Part shown: in pieces, positions 1 through 9,069 of the stretch | Position numbering within the stretch: position 1 is the stretch's first letter | Layout of the letters: every line of letters starts with the position of its first letter | Assembly (NCBI GenBank): GCA_016840465.1 | Contig: JAEOSH010000011.1 | Coordinates: forward strand, 1-50,117 | DNA: 50,117 bases | Origin: Candidatus Baldrarchaeum yapensis | Lineage (GTDB): Archaea; Asgardarchaeota; Baldrarchaeia; Baldrarchaeales; Baldrarchaeaceae | Direction: 5' to 3' | Notes under the pieces: model-generated | Database searches by the model: none | The model's input: only the letters and a program-made list of their open reading frames with translations | Told to the model about the DNA's origin: nothing | Made by a program: the position numbers and the translations under genes

Positions 1-25
1 GTATTTAGGGTCTCGGGGGATCGGC

Positions 26-1312
26 TTGTCGCTTGATATGTTTGGCGAGCATCCGAGTAAGAGCATCCGAGGCGTGACTTCACAGGTTCTTGCTGGAAAA
101 AAGATAATCCTTTGTATTACTGGTAGTGTTGCCGCGATCCAAAGCCCGATTATTGCTCGTGAACTTATGAGGCATGGGGCTGAAATTTTTACTGTTATGA
201 CGAGGGATGCCTGTTATCTGATAAAGCCTGAGCTTATGGAGTGGGCAACCGGCAACCCTGTTGTGAAAGAGATCACTGGCAAGATAGAACACATACTATT
301 CGCGGGAGAGCATGAGAAGACGGCGGACTTGGTATTAATAGCCCCCGCAACTGCTAATACGATAAATAAGATTGCATACGGGATTTGTGATACCCCGGTT
401 ACTCTAGTTGCCGCCACAGCGTTGGGGAGTGGCGTTCCTATCGTCATAGTTCCTGCCATGCATACCTCTCTTTATAAGAACCCGATATTGCTTGAGAGCA
501 TTGACAAGCTGAAGAGGCTTGGTGTTATTTTCCTAGGCCCACGGATAGAGGAGGATAAGGCGAAAATTGAGAGAATTGACGTAATCGTGGAAAAAGTTAT
601 AGAGATACTGACCGCAAAGAAAGGAGATCTCAGAGGTATCAAGATTCTTGTCACTGCTGGCCCCACTCGGGAGTACATCGATGCCATTCGATTCATAAGT
701 AATCCGAGCACCGGTAAGATGGGTATAGCCATATGTGAGGAGGCAATTTCTAGAGGTGCTAATGTTACGCTGATATACGGTCCTGGGACGGCGATGCCCC
801 CTCCGGGCATCAGAGTTTTGAGGGTCACGACAACGGAGGAAATGGTAGAGGCCGTAGTATCCGAGTTGAAGAATAACAAGTATGACGTGTTTATCAGCAC
901 CGCGGCTGTCTTAGACTATGGTCCGGAGACCAAGTATGATGAGAAATTGCCTTCAGGACTTACTGATCTTGTTATAAAGTTGAAACCATTGCCTAAGGTT
1001 GTCAATGCGGCAAGAGAGGCTGATCCTGATGTCTTCATAGTTGGATTCAAGGCGGAGTACAATGTTCCAGCAGAGGTTCTTGTGGAACGTGCGTATGATA
1101 AGCTGAGGAAATCAGGGATGGACCTGATAGTAGCTAACGATGTTGGCCGTGAGAAGAGAGGATTTGAGAGCGATACAAACGAGGTTTACATAATAGATCG
1201 AGACAAGAATGTGATACATGTTCCATTAAAGACAAAGAGGGAGGTCGCGCGCGAGATATTAAATGTTGTTGCTGCTAAGCTTCGGGAGAGGAGTAAGCTT
1301 CCCGCCGGGTGA
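26..1312 (+). CDS. coaBC: Bifunctional phosphopantothenoylcysteine decarboxylase / phosphopantothenate-cysteine ligase
   Basis: Makes 4'-phosphopantetheine for coenzyme A: CoaB joins cysteine to 4'-phosphopantothenate and the FMN-dependent CoaC domain decarboxylates the product. CoaC covers about residues 1-195: flavin-binding GSVAA (33-37), His89 in an IEHILFA segment at the catalytic His position, PATANTINK (107-115) and PAMHTSL (143-149), the archaeal form of the PxMN substrate loop. CoaB follows from about residue 205 with AGPTREYIDAIRFISN and STGKMG, then FIVGFKAE and VANDVG. The length (428 aa) is normal for the fused enzyme. TTG at 26 follows a GGGGGATC site; an in-frame ATG lies at 38. 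The frame is open upstream to the window edge, so a slightly earlier start is possible. Its last 38 bp overlap the convergent peptidase gene. Confidence 0.95.
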   Translation: MSLDMFGEHPSKSIRGVTSQVLAGKKIILCITGSVAAIQSPIIARELMRHGAEIFTVMTRDACYLIKPELMEWATGNPVVKEITGKIEHILFAGEHEKTADLVLIAPATANTINKIAYGICDTPVTLVAATALGSGVPIVIVPAMHTSLYKNPILLESIDKLKRLGVIFLGPRIEEDKAKIERIDVIVEKVIEILTAKKGDLRGIKILVTAGPTREYIDAIRFISNPSTGKMGIAICEEAISRGANVTLIYGPGTAMPPPGIRVLRVTTTEEMVEAVVSELKNNKYDVFISTAAVLDYGPETKYDEKLPSGLTDLVIKLKPLPKVVNAAREADPDVFIVGFKAEYNVPAEVLVERAYDKLRKSGMDLIVANDVGREKRGFESDTNEVYIIDRDKNVIHVPLKTKREVAREILNVVAAKLRERSKLPAG

Positions 1313-4300
1313 TCCGTGGCGGTATTAGCATTACAGCAGCCATTGATGCAAGTAGGGATCCTAGGAATGCTATTAGCGAGAGTGTTTTTGCTTCCTTTGG
1401 CAATTTTACGTAAATGATGGTGAAAGAGGCATCATACCCCTCCGCTGCGGCCATAATCGTTATGGGGAGTCCGTCTCGAGGTATTTCGCTCACTCTTATG
1501 GACACGATGTATGTATCGTTTTCGTGAAGAGTTGCAGTGGTGCGCTCTCGGAAGTCTCCGGTCCATGCGAGTACTGTTGCATTTTCGCAGATGCTGGATT
1601 CAGAGGCTAAAACCTCTACCTTTATTTTTGCAACACCACCCCTGATCACTGGTATTGAGATCACTTCGATGTTTTTGATTTTTAATGGTTGTAAGAAAGC
1701 CCACATCAATATGTTTTCCATGAATAGAGTCATGTTGTCTCTGTCGGGCGATGCGGCCATAAATAACATCTTTCCGAGAAAGTATCGGCCAGCTAGTATT
1801 ATCGGCCTTCCTGATTTGTCATACGCCAACACCGACAGATTATGATGATAATTTGCAAAGCAACCATAATATGGGACCTCTGTGATGTTATTTGGATACG
1901 AAAAGATCGGATGTTCGGACAGAAGATCTGCGTAGTTAGCTATCCCATTAGTCGGTTTTGCCGTGACCTGAAGCGGTAGCCAGTCGATATTTGTGTTATA
2001 TGCTCCGAGTATTATTAGAATTCCTCCCATTCTCACGAACTCTTCGAGTTTATCGGCGTATTGCCTAAGATTTTCATCAAAAGTATTAACAATTCCGCTC
2101 TCTACGATTATCACTCTATGTATTTGGAGATTTTCCATGAGGGAGGAGAGTTCATGCTCGATCGAGTATTCTGAGAACGATATTTGCAGAGTTTTGTTAA
2201 TTTCCTCTAGAAGTTTTATGAGGTATCCGCATTTCTCGCTGTAAAGCGCTGCGTATGTTGTCAGTTTGTAGTCGGGAAGATGACCGCCCACGCTAATGAA
2301 TTTTGGTTGCACGAGTTCAGGTTTGGGAGTATTAGGTGTATAAACTTGCAACAACGGATCTCCGAAAAGAACGAACGAAAATGAATAATCATAGCCGTAA
2401 GTTTCTTCCAGGTATATTGGACCCGCAATTCTTGTTAGCGCGCTGAGAGCCTCACCCACCCGGGCTCTCTGTGTAATATGATGGTTCATTTTAACGTCAA
2501 GCCATGCTGCGGGTTCAAATCCCACGGTACGTAGTGGTGCGATGACAAGGGACGCGCCATGCTTGAATAGCGTGTACGGAAGGTTTGACGCACCCACGGT
2601 ACATGCGAGTATTAAGATTACTGTTCCATGTAGGTTTTCCAGGTAGGCATCCAAGTATTCGGCTGATACTATGCGGCAGTTTTCGGGTGGCGGATTAACT
2701 ATTCCGTTCACGCCATCGCTGTAATAGGATTTGTTTTCAAAGTAAAATAAGAGAACTCCTTCAGCATTAGGCCGTACTCCGAATGCGCCACCGTGAGTCG
2801 AGATTATCCAAAGTGTGGGGCCCTCATTTGCGCGGTAAATTACTTCTGTATATCCTATCTGGTAGAGCGGTGTGAATCCTCCATTGACAATCGTTACATT
2901 AACATCCTTGAATTCACTTATTTTCTCATCGGCAAAAGTGCCGTTTTCGAGGTATGCGAGAAATGATAAGAGAGCCTTATCCTTGTTCTTATTGCCCGAA
3001 GCGAGAGCGGGATATAAGGCCTCACGCATTACGAATGCCACTAGTTCTTCACAGGTATATCCGGAAATTCTTCCGACGGGGAATGTTCCAAGAATTGATC
3101 TGTCAATGCTTGGTTCTACCGTCTCTAATGGTGCGATTATAACTATGCTTTTCGGTTTTTGACTCATCAAGCGGGATATTGTCTTGTTAAACTCTTGCGC
3201 TAATCTTTTCATGAGGTAATAATGGGGGACCAGGTAATCGTAGGTATGTGTGGAATCGATATAACCCTCGTATCCGTCGGGGCTTGTTTGCAGTCTAAAA
3301 GTTGCCCATGCGGCATGAATCCAGTCGAGGAATGTTCTGTTTACCGCAATAATGGGTGCACGATGATAAGCCCCCAAGATTGCAGCAGCAGGTATGCATA
3401 TTGGCTCGGGGGCTACTAATATCATTGCCTCTGGGGTTGTGAGATTTAACAAGTAATTGAGGTATGTGCTTACACTCTTTATTATGGTTACTTGAGCATT
3501 TGGGATTGCGTTATGAATTTTCTCCACTAATGAGGTCGAGCATATGTTGTAAATGTCCATTAGCACTACTCTTTTGGTATGCAGTTTGTTCATGGCGTCG
3601 ATTACCGATTCGGGTATATCGTTACATAATACGTACATGAGGGGGGCATTAAGAAATGAAGAGAGAATTGCCGCATTTGCGGAGTTTAGAAGCCATTTTA
3701 ATGCGATTGTGTCGTTTCTTTTAGCCAATGAGATGTTTATGTAGCAGGGAAGGGACGTGATATTGTTCTTGGACCCGATAAGCGCCGTCCAAGTACCTGG
3801 TATCGGTTTATATATCTCAATGTGTTCGAATGTTCCCGTATCGTTGGCCGAAATTCCTGATAAGAGACCATTTGGGCTTATTAAGAACAGATCTAGGTCT
3901 ATTCTCTCGTCGGTCCATTCAAGGGTGACATTTAGCCAGAGCGTCGAGTTATCCACGAGAATTTCCTCTCTGATTCCGGGGTACAGAGTTATGATAATAT
4001 TATTATCACTATATGTGTAGCCTTCCAAGACTTCGAACTTATAGGTGCCAGGCACCGTTGATGGAAACATGAAAGAGGAGTTGGGAACCAATGCATATGA
4101 GATTTCAATACCATTAGGATCACTTATGACGAATCCTATGTCCTTGGTGAGGGATCCTTCTATCCACGAGACGTTACTATCGATTTCAAATGCGCCAGGG
4201 GGGTAATTTATGAGTTTTGTTCTTCGAAGCATGTTTTTAAGCGTGATTTTACACACATTCGTGATTGTTACCTCTTGTAAGGTTTGTTCCTTCAATGGTG

Positions 4301-4865
4301 CTGGTGCAAGTACAACATATTCCGATGAGAACCAATCATAGGTTGCAAGAAGTGCAGACATGTTCTGCAAGTCGCTTTCCCGTAGGATGGAGGTTAAAGA
4401 ATTACTGAGATATTTATTCAGGCTGGTAGGTGGACTCTTCCCCGATAGAGTGAGCACTATTGTTCTCCTGCTTACTCCTTCCTGCGAACATGTGGAGACC
4501 CAGTCATCTAGAAGATATTGCTCTGGTATTCCGCCGTAATACATAATAATAGGCGATATATATGTTTTGTTTGTTGCCGGGTCATGGAATATCGAGAGGG
4601 GGATAGAGGAGATTAGGAGGAGTTCATCGAGAAGAGAGTTTCGGTTTGAGAGCACTATTATCTCGCGTGAAAAGAACGTCACATTATCCTGGTTACGTGA
4701 TGTACCTTCCACGGGCATGAGGTATGTGCGAATCGACATAAGAGAGGATGCCGAGGCCACCGGAAGGATATACGCAACCGATAATACCAACAGTATCAGG
4801 ATACTCGTTTGGAGCATTCTGGCCATAGCCCGTCTAGAGTGTTTGTGCCTGAGCAGGAGAGGCAT
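1275..4865 (-). CDS. Large secreted, membrane-anchored C25 (gingipain)-like cysteine peptidase
   Basis: Predicted extracellular protein of 1196 aa. After a basic N-terminus there is a hydrophobic signal segment (about residues 17-40). A beta-rich region with pre-peptidase-like DLDLFLISPNG sequence follows. The centre carries the caspase-clan arrangement of family C25: His691 in WIISTHGGA and Cys755 in LILACTVGAS, then LFGDPLLQVY, typical of the gingipain fold. About residues 850-1000 resemble a GATase1/ThuA-like domain (MGGILIILGAY). A late Ig-like domain and one transmembrane helix (about 1163-1185) with a short basic tail anchor it. The peptidase call rests on the His/Cys motifs and local pattern; substrate is unknown. 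A TATA-like box at 4886-4901 would place transcription start about 4 nt before this ATG, so the mRNA may be almost leaderless. Confidence 0.72.
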   Translation of the reverse strand: MPLLLRHKHSRRAMARMLQTSILILLVLSVAYILPVASASSLMSIRTYLMPVEGTSRNQDNVTFFSREIIVLSNRNSLLDELLLISSIPLSIFHDPATNKTYISPIIMYYGGIPEQYLLDDWVSTCSQEGVSRRTIVLTLSGKSPPTSLNKYLSNSLTSILRESDLQNMSALLATYDWFSSEYVVLAPAPLKEQTLQEVTITNVCKITLKNMLRRTKLINYPPGAFEIDSNVSWIEGSLTKDIGFVISDPNGIEISYALVPNSSFMFPSTVPGTYKFEVLEGYTYSDNNIIITLYPGIREEILVDNSTLWLNVTLEWTDERIDLDLFLISPNGLLSGISANDTGTFEHIEIYKPIPGTWTALIGSKNNITSLPCYINISLAKRNDTIALKWLLNSANAAILSSFLNAPLMYVLCNDIPESVIDAMNKLHTKRVVLMDIYNICSTSLVEKIHNAIPNAQVTIIKSVSTYLNYLLNLTTPEAMILVAPEPICIPAAAILGAYHRAPIIAVNRTFLDWIHAAWATFRLQTSPDGYEGYIDSTHTYDYLVPHYYLMKRLAQEFNKTISRLMSQKPKSIVIIAPLETVEPSIDRSILGTFPVGRISGYTCEELVAFVMREALYPALASGNKNKDKALLSFLAYLENGTFADEKISEFKDVNVTIVNGGFTPLYQIGYTEVIYRANEGPTLWIISTHGGAFGVRPNAEGVLLFYFENKSYYSDGVNGIVNPPPENCRIVSAEYLDAYLENLHGTVILILACTVGASNLPYTLFKHGASLVIAPLRTVGFEPAAWLDVKMNHHITQRARVGEALSALTRIAGPIYLEETYGYDYSFSFVLFGDPLLQVYTPNTPKPELVQPKFISVGGHLPDYKLTTYAALYSEKCGYLIKLLEEINKTLQISFSEYSIEHELSSLMENLQIHRVIIVESGIVNTFDENLRQYADKLEEFVRMGGILIILGAYNTNIDWLPLQVTAKPTNGIANYADLLSEHPIFSYPNNITEVPYYGCFANYHHNLSVLAYDKSGRPIILAGRYFLGKMLFMAASPDRDNMTLFMENILMWAFLQPLKIKNIEVISIPVIRGGVAKIKVEVLASESSICENATVLAWTGDFRERTTATLHENDTYIVSIRVSEIPRDGLPITIMAAAEGYDASFTIIYVKLPKEAKTLSLIAFLGSLLASMAAVMLIPPRITRREAYSSPEA

Positions 4866-4885
4866 GTAGTAATATCCGGTGGACC

Positions 4886-4901
4886 ACTAAATTATTTTTA
4901 T
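4886..4901. promoter_or_regulatory. Shared A/T box for divergent transcription
   Basis: The only strongly A/T-rich stretch between two divergent genes (AAATTATTTTTATG). Read on the plus strand it is a TATA-like element about 26 nt before position 4921, giving the 78-aa gene a roughly 28-nt leader with a GGTGATGG site. Read on the minus strand (CATAAAAATAATTTAG) it predicts a start near 4869, almost at the peptidase ATG. Inference from spacing only. Confidence 0.5.
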
Positions 4902-4948
4902 GGGTAACGGACAATAAGTATGGTTACGAAGGGGGTTGGTGATGGACA

Positions 4949-5185
4949 ATGAGCGGAGAGGTAGAGTATAGTGTTAAGGCGATAAGGACCGTTATGAGGG
5001 AGTATCAAGAGAGGCTTATCGAGATATTAAGGAAGTATGGCGTTTCGTCGATAAGGGAATTCCGCGAGATGGTTATGAGAGGGAAAGTGAGAGGGGAGAG
5101 TGCACAAGACGACTTAATAGAGGCTATTTCGATAGGGAGGACGATAAATATACTAAGGGGCATGTTGGAAAGAGCAAGGAAATAA
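4949..5185 (+). CDS. Small charged helical protein, function unknown
   Basis: A 78-aa protein that I do not recognise. It is almost entirely charged and predicted helical (Arg and Glu alternate with Ile, Leu and Met), without Cys or membrane segments. A short turn around YGVSSIREF separates two helical halves, so a helical hairpin or small DNA/RNA-binding or dimerising protein is possible. The ATG follows GGTTGGTGATGGAC, a good archaeal ribosome site, and the divergent A/T box at 4886-4901 fits as promoter. Strong ribosome site and coding-like composition support a real gene. No operon partner: the next gene starts 250 nt downstream with its own TATA box. Confidence 0.6.
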   Translation: MSGEVEYSVKAIRTVMREYQERLIEILRKYGVSSIREFREMVMRGKVRGESAQDDLIEAISIGRTINILRGMLERARK

Positions 5186-5351
5186 TATGGCTAGTTTGGT
5201 GGGCATAGAACGTTTTGTTTTCAAAAAGGACATGTACTTTTAGAATAGAACCAAATCTGCCCATAAGTGGCGCAACTTGTTCGGGAGAAAATTATCCGAA
5301 TCGGTTTAATTCTGAAAATGATGTGTCTGGTCTAATGTGATCAAGTGAAAA

Positions 5352-5361
5352 ACTTTAAAAT
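5352..5361 (+). promoter_or_regulatory. TATA box for the decarboxylase gene
   Basis: CTTTAAAAT preceded by GAAAAA (BRE-like). The expected start about 26 nt downstream (near 5383) leaves a leader of about 50 nt before the ATG at 5435. Confidence 0.5.
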
Positions 5362-5434
5362 TGGAATATGTAGGATTACATGCCAACGTCTACATACAAA
5401 TTATGGTAAAAAGAGATCTAAGGAGAGATCGGCA

Positions 5435-5848
5435 ATGAAGGGATTAGGGTGGCATGTAATTGCGGAACTTTCCGGAGTGGATCCAAAGGTTCTTGACGAT
5501 GAGCAGTTATTGATCAAAATAATGGTCGAGGCTGCGAAAAAGGCAGGGCTTACGGTACTTGCAACGAAAACCCACAAGTTTTCACCGCAGGGAGTCAGTG
5601 CGGTTGTAATAGTTTCAGAAAGTCATCTCTTCATACATACGTGGCCGGAGTTCGGATACGCCGCGTTAGATGTCTTCAGCTGTAAGGACGAAGAGAGTAC
5701 ATGGACGGCGTACAATGAAATTGTCAAAAAGTTGCGGCCACGCGGCGTACAGGTGATAATGATAAAGCGTGGAATGTTACAGAGGCAGGAACTGCCAGTG
5801 CCCCCGCTTGGGCAGGAGGGTTATCAAATTGAGCAGTTGCAGCGATGA
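5435..5848 (+). CDS. speD: Pyruvoyl-dependent S-adenosylmethionine decarboxylase (or arginine decarboxylase) proenzyme
   Basis: Polyamine biosynthesis: supplies decarboxylated AdoMet as aminopropyl donor, or agmatine if it is the arginine-specific paralogue known in Crenarchaeota. The 137-aa product is the short prokaryotic type. Self-cleavage at Glu62-Ser63 in VSESHLFIHTWPE would turn Ser63 into the pyruvoyl group; His68 and Cys83 (DVFSC) are at the conserved catalytic positions. The upstream FSPQGVSAVV segment is also family-typical. I chose ATG 5435 rather than the longer in-frame extension to 5345 because the homologous region begins with MKGLGWHVIAEL and GGAGAGATC lies just upstream. Specificity between AdoMet and arginine cannot be settled by eye. 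The stop codon lies in the loop of a hairpin (5834-5864). Confidence 0.9.
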   Translation: MKGLGWHVIAELSGVDPKVLDDEQLLIKIMVEAAKKAGLTVLATKTHKFSPQGVSAVVIVSESHLFIHTWPEFGYAALDVFSCKDEESTWTAYNEIVKKLRPRGVQVIMIKRGMLQRQELPVPPLGQEGYQIEQLQR

Positions 5849-5864
5849 TGAAGATGCGCAACTG
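5834..5864 (+). repeat. Hairpin spanning the decarboxylase stop codon
   Basis: Perfect 7-bp inverted repeat CAGTTGC (5834-5840) / GCAACTG (5858-5864) with a 17-nt loop that contains the TGA stop (5846-5848) and an ATGATGA sequence. No clear T-run follows, so it is not a standard intrinsic terminator. It could protect the mRNA end. A C/D-box reading fails because CTGA is inside the stem and the spacing is too short. Confidence 0.4.
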
Positions 5865-6014
5865 AGAAGCAATGTAATTACAGAGATAATTCACAGAATC
5901 GAAAGGATGTTTTGGTTATTTGGGAGTATATATGAGGATAATGTAAACAATGTAAACTTTGTATAAGAATTGTATTGTTAAGTCTACTTTTAGTGCTCTT
6001 GATACCCATCTATT

Positions 6015-6620
6015 CTATCTTGATGAAAGGGCAATTCTCTCGATTTCGTCTTTCCTTCGGATGGCATAACTTCTGGAGTCGCCCATAGCGGCGTATATTA
6101 TTTCGTCCGCAAGGCACTCCTCTATTGGCTTCACATTATTAAATGCCGCAAGTGTTGCTCCCTGTACGAGAAAGCGTAGTGCCAAGTCAACTCTTCTTTG
6201 TGGAGCAACGTCGACCGCTACATGGTATCGTATTCCACCGTAGGTGACGGTAGTTGTTTCCTCGCGTGGAGCGGCATTCTCTATTGCGCGTACGAGCACC
6301 TGGATGGGGTTTTCACCGGTCTTTAGGTGTATGATTTCAAATGCCGCCTTAACGATATTCATCGCTTTATGCTTTTTACCGGAGCATCTTCCCTTCTTAA
6401 GGACCCTTCCACCACGTCCCTTGGCGAGACCGGGGTTCATGAGCTTGTTTATCAATCGTTCAACTATGGGGACTTCTGCCTTTCTAAACCTAGTTTTAGC
6501 ATGTCTTCCACACGTGTGAGGTATGAAAACGGGTTTGAGGCATATATACCGCTTGAGCCCGGGATCCCTTACTTCTATTCCTTCAAAGCTCCACTTTCCG
6601 AATAGTTTTATTTCCGTCAT
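6015..6620 (-). CDS. rpsG: Small-subunit ribosomal protein uS7
   Basis: Primary 16S rRNA-binding protein that organises the head of the 30S subunit. The 201-aa length fits the archaeal/eukaryotic S7 (S5e) type, which has an N-terminal extension compared with bacteria. Recognised segments are [54 protein letters not shown] and DEIIYAA, with a basic SSR C-terminus. ATG 6620 follows TAAGGTGATGATC, a very strong ribosome site. It lies 23 nt downstream of an ATPase-like membrane-protein gene on the same strand with no TATA box between, so cotranscription is likely. S12, EF-1A and S10, its usual partners, are not here. Confidence 0.97.
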   Translation of the reverse strand: MTEIKLFGKWSFEGIEVRDPGLKRYICLKPVFIPHTCGRHAKTRFRKAEVPIVERLINKLMNPGLAKGRGGRVLKKGRCSGKKHKAMNIVKAAFEIIHLKTGENPIQVLVRAIENAAPREETTTVTYGGIRYHVAVDVAPQRRVDLALRFLVQGATLAAFNNVKPIEECLADEIIYAAMGDSRSYAIRRKDEIERIALSSR

Positions 6621-6643
6621 CAGATCATCACCTTAGGTGAGCG

Positions 6644-9016
6644 TCATGGCATCCTCCTAAGCAAGTTCTCTATCACTTTTTTAACTTTTACCAAATTGTC
6701 CTCAACGACGATTATATTATCCATTCCATATTCCCTCACCACGCGATCCAATTTCTTTGCGTTTTTCTTATCAGTAACTATGACAAAGAAGGAGGTGTTG
6801 GTGTTTGCATTAATATATCGTCGTATCATCGATAGGTACTGATTTATTTGAACACGTGAGTTGACATGAGAGGGTAGTACCTTAAGGAGGATCCTTCCCT
6901 CATCTATTATCAGATCTACGAGATCTCCTTCGATGTTCTCCTCATACACTATTCCAGTCTGCCATAGACTTTGTTTAATGGATTCCAAGAGATCGTTATA
7001 TGTGCTATCTTGCTGTAATAAGCTTTCAGCAGACGCTTCGTCAACCTCTATGGTGTCATTAGGACTATCTTCTCTTTCTCCGTCCATAAGCAGAGCAGGA
7101 AAGTATGTCTTCATATACCTTTTAAGTTCCGGTTTTTCTATTACGGGAAGTTCAAGCTTGTTTATCATATATACTCCATGAAATTCCACCGATTTTCTGT
7201 CTTTTATTCTCATAATCATTACACTTTCCTCGTCGACATATGAGGAGATGCTTTCGTCAATATTTATTGGAAAAATTTCGTGAGTTGCCGCGAGAGTCTC
7301 CCCGTCTAAAAACACAACAACGGGCGAAAAATCCACAAGCGCAGATACAAATACCGGCACCAGCATTATCGTGACCCTGGCCTTATCGAGCCATTTCGTT
7401 GCAATAGCAGGTATGTTATCGATTATTAGGAGAATGTTGCCATCATTAACTGCACTGAATAGTTCTATGAATGCGTGTAGAATGTTTATAAGAGTCTTTG
7501 GCGGGACTTCCCATTTCAACTCGTTGACGATTATCACTACATCTTGATTTTTCAAAACATCTGTGAGATCATTCTTTTTCTGGTTAAGGAATACGTTCCG
7601 TATGAAGTTTAGAAGTTTAGAGTTATAATCTGGCACTTCGCCTTTGTGAATTTCATGGAGCAACGATATCACTTCTTCGGTTGTAAAGTTGTTACTTGAA
7701 AGCATTCGCTCGAGTATTTTAGATTCTTCATGTTCATGTAGGTCAAAGAGCATACGCAATATCTTTGCTTTGCTTTCTGCATTGATTTGAAGTTTTAGCA
7801 AGTTAAAAGAGATGCCTGGGGATTGTATCGAGAGATCGATAGTAATGATGGGATTTTCCATCAACTCCAATATTCCGGATAGGTCGCCAAATGGATCTAT
7901 GAGCAGAAAACTTGCTTTCCATTTGCGCTTAATAGCGGATATGAGTGCTGGTAATAGAGCCTTCCACTTACTTCTATTCGTTCCGCATACTACTACACAC
8001 TGAAAGTTCGCGGTATTTATTACGTTGTTAAGTGTATCGTTAAGCGCGACAGACACATGCGCCCCATCAGTGATTTGTTCCTGGTCATCAGACAGAGAAA
8101 TGCTTAAAGTTATGGATGGATGCATGCTCTTTGTCTTTGTGGACATTTTTCCAATTAACGGAAGTCTGCATAAGATCCTGCCTATATTCCTCGTAATTTC
8201 CTTCGATGAGAGGAATTCATATGATGAATCTTCATTAAAGATTTCAAAGGGCGAATTCTCGGTCTCCTGCCCCGCCGACTTTGATATTAAAACCTTATAT
8301 TCGGAAAATAGCCATTTTTTCCTCATTCTTGCAAGCGAAACCACATGATGGCAGTTTGCATTCTGTTCCGGTAACTTAAACATTACTTCACGAGATTTGT
8401 GGTTTTTATCCTTAATAAGTACCCTAATGCGCACTGCTTCGTCCGAAGTCTTTACCGTACACGTGTTTTTTCCACATTTTTTGATCTCTTTGACAGCACC
8501 TCCGACGATCTTCCACCAAGTATTCAATAGCTTTCTACTGCTCATAATGGATGCATGTCCGAGTAGTTCATAGAGTAGTTTTTCGACGGCCTCCTTGATA
8601 CGTTTCACCTTATCGATGCAACTGTATTCATCACTTGAAATTGCCCCCGTTAAAATCAGCAAAGCATTTTCGTTTCCACTCTGAGCATATTCAACTGCGA
8701 TCCAAGAATCTGTCAGCAACATGTTACTCAAATCTTCTAGCTTTAATTTTATACATTTATTTTCCGGTGGTGGTGACAATTTTACCTCGTATATCGATAT
8801 TACTGCGCATTTTCTTTTACCCTTCCCCTTCAGTATTAAGTACTCATTTCTAACAAAAAACGTCCTTATCGAGGTTAAATATCCTTTACTAACAGTAAGA
8901 AGGAAAAACACAAGCAATGATATGCTTAGAAGTAGGGTTAGCGGGTCACAGAGCACACTGTAGACCATCTGGAGGAAATTTTTCGATGTGGACTCGAAGG
9001 TTTCTATCTGCATCAT
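6644..9016 (-). CDS. Membrane-anchored protein with degenerate HerA/FtsK-like ATPase region, function unknown
   Basis: A 790-aa protein. One hydrophobic helix near residues 25-48 probably anchors it, with the bulk in the cytoplasm. About residues 335-620 look like a RecA-fold translocase ATPase: a beta strand then a glycine-bearing loop (VVVCGTNRSKWKA, near 345) at the Walker A position, followed by FLLIDPFGD, as in HerA-type proteins, and a Walker B-like ILLIIDNIP near 525. The GK[ST] signature is absent, so ATP hydrolysis is doubtful. The last ~120 residues (LVDLIIDEGRILLKVLP, then FFVIVTD) resemble a restriction-endonuclease-like fold without an obvious PD-(D/E)XK set. Family membership is inference. 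It has its own TATA box (9041-9050) and leads into rpsG. Confidence 0.6.
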   Translation of the reverse strand: MMQIETFESTSKNFLQMVYSVLCDPLTLLLSISLLVFFLLTVSKGYLTSIRTFFVRNEYLILKGKGKRKCAVISIYEVKLSPPPENKCIKLKLEDLSNMLLTDSWIAVEYAQSGNENALLILTGAISSDEYSCIDKVKRIKEAVEKLLYELLGHASIMSSRKLLNTWWKIVGGAVKEIKKCGKNTCTVKTSDEAVRIRVLIKDKNHKSREVMFKLPEQNANCHHVVSLARMRKKWLFSEYKVLISKSAGQETENSPFEIFNEDSSYEFLSSKEITRNIGRILCRLPLIGKMSTKTKSMHPSITLSISLSDDQEQITDGAHVSVALNDTLNNVINTANFQCVVVCGTNRSKWKALLPALISAIKRKWKASFLLIDPFGDLSGILELMENPIITIDLSIQSPGISFNLLKLQINAESKAKILRMLFDLHEHEESKILERMLSSNNFTTEEVISLLHEIHKGEVPDYNSKLLNFIRNVFLNQKKNDLTDVLKNQDVVIIVNELKWEVPPKTLINILHAFIELFSAVNDGNILLIIDNIPAIATKWLDKARVTIMLVPVFVSALVDFSPVVVFLDGETLAATHEIFPINIDESISSYVDEESVMIMRIKDRKSVEFHGVYMINKLELPVIEKPELKRYMKTYFPALLMDGEREDSPNDTIEVDEASAESLLQQDSTYNDLLESIKQSLWQTGIVYEENIEGDLVDLIIDEGRILLKVLPSHVNSRVQINQYLSMIRRYINANTNTSFFVIVTDKKNAKKLDRVVREYGMDNIIVVEDNLVKVKKVIENLLRRMP

Positions 9017-9040
9017 TCCCTTATTGTGTTCTTCAGATTA

Positions 9041-9050
9041 GTATAAAAGG
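9041..9050 (-). promoter_or_regulatory. TATA box for the ATPase-like gene and rpsG
   Basis: On the minus strand CCTTTTATAC, centred about 29 nt before the ATG at 9016, so the transcript would have a leader of only a few nucleotides. It separates this two-gene unit from the upstream MoxR/DUF58 run. Confidence 0.5.
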
Positions 9051-9069
9051 TCGTACTCGGCCTTTACGC

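Noticed and set aside
5312-5324. CTGA followed after two A by ATGATGT, like a D'-C' pair of a C/D sRNA
   Set aside because: No outer C box or D box at suitable distance and no closing stem.
5345-5434. 30-residue N-terminal extension of the decarboxylase
   Set aside because: It contains the predicted promoter and the family begins at ATG 5435.
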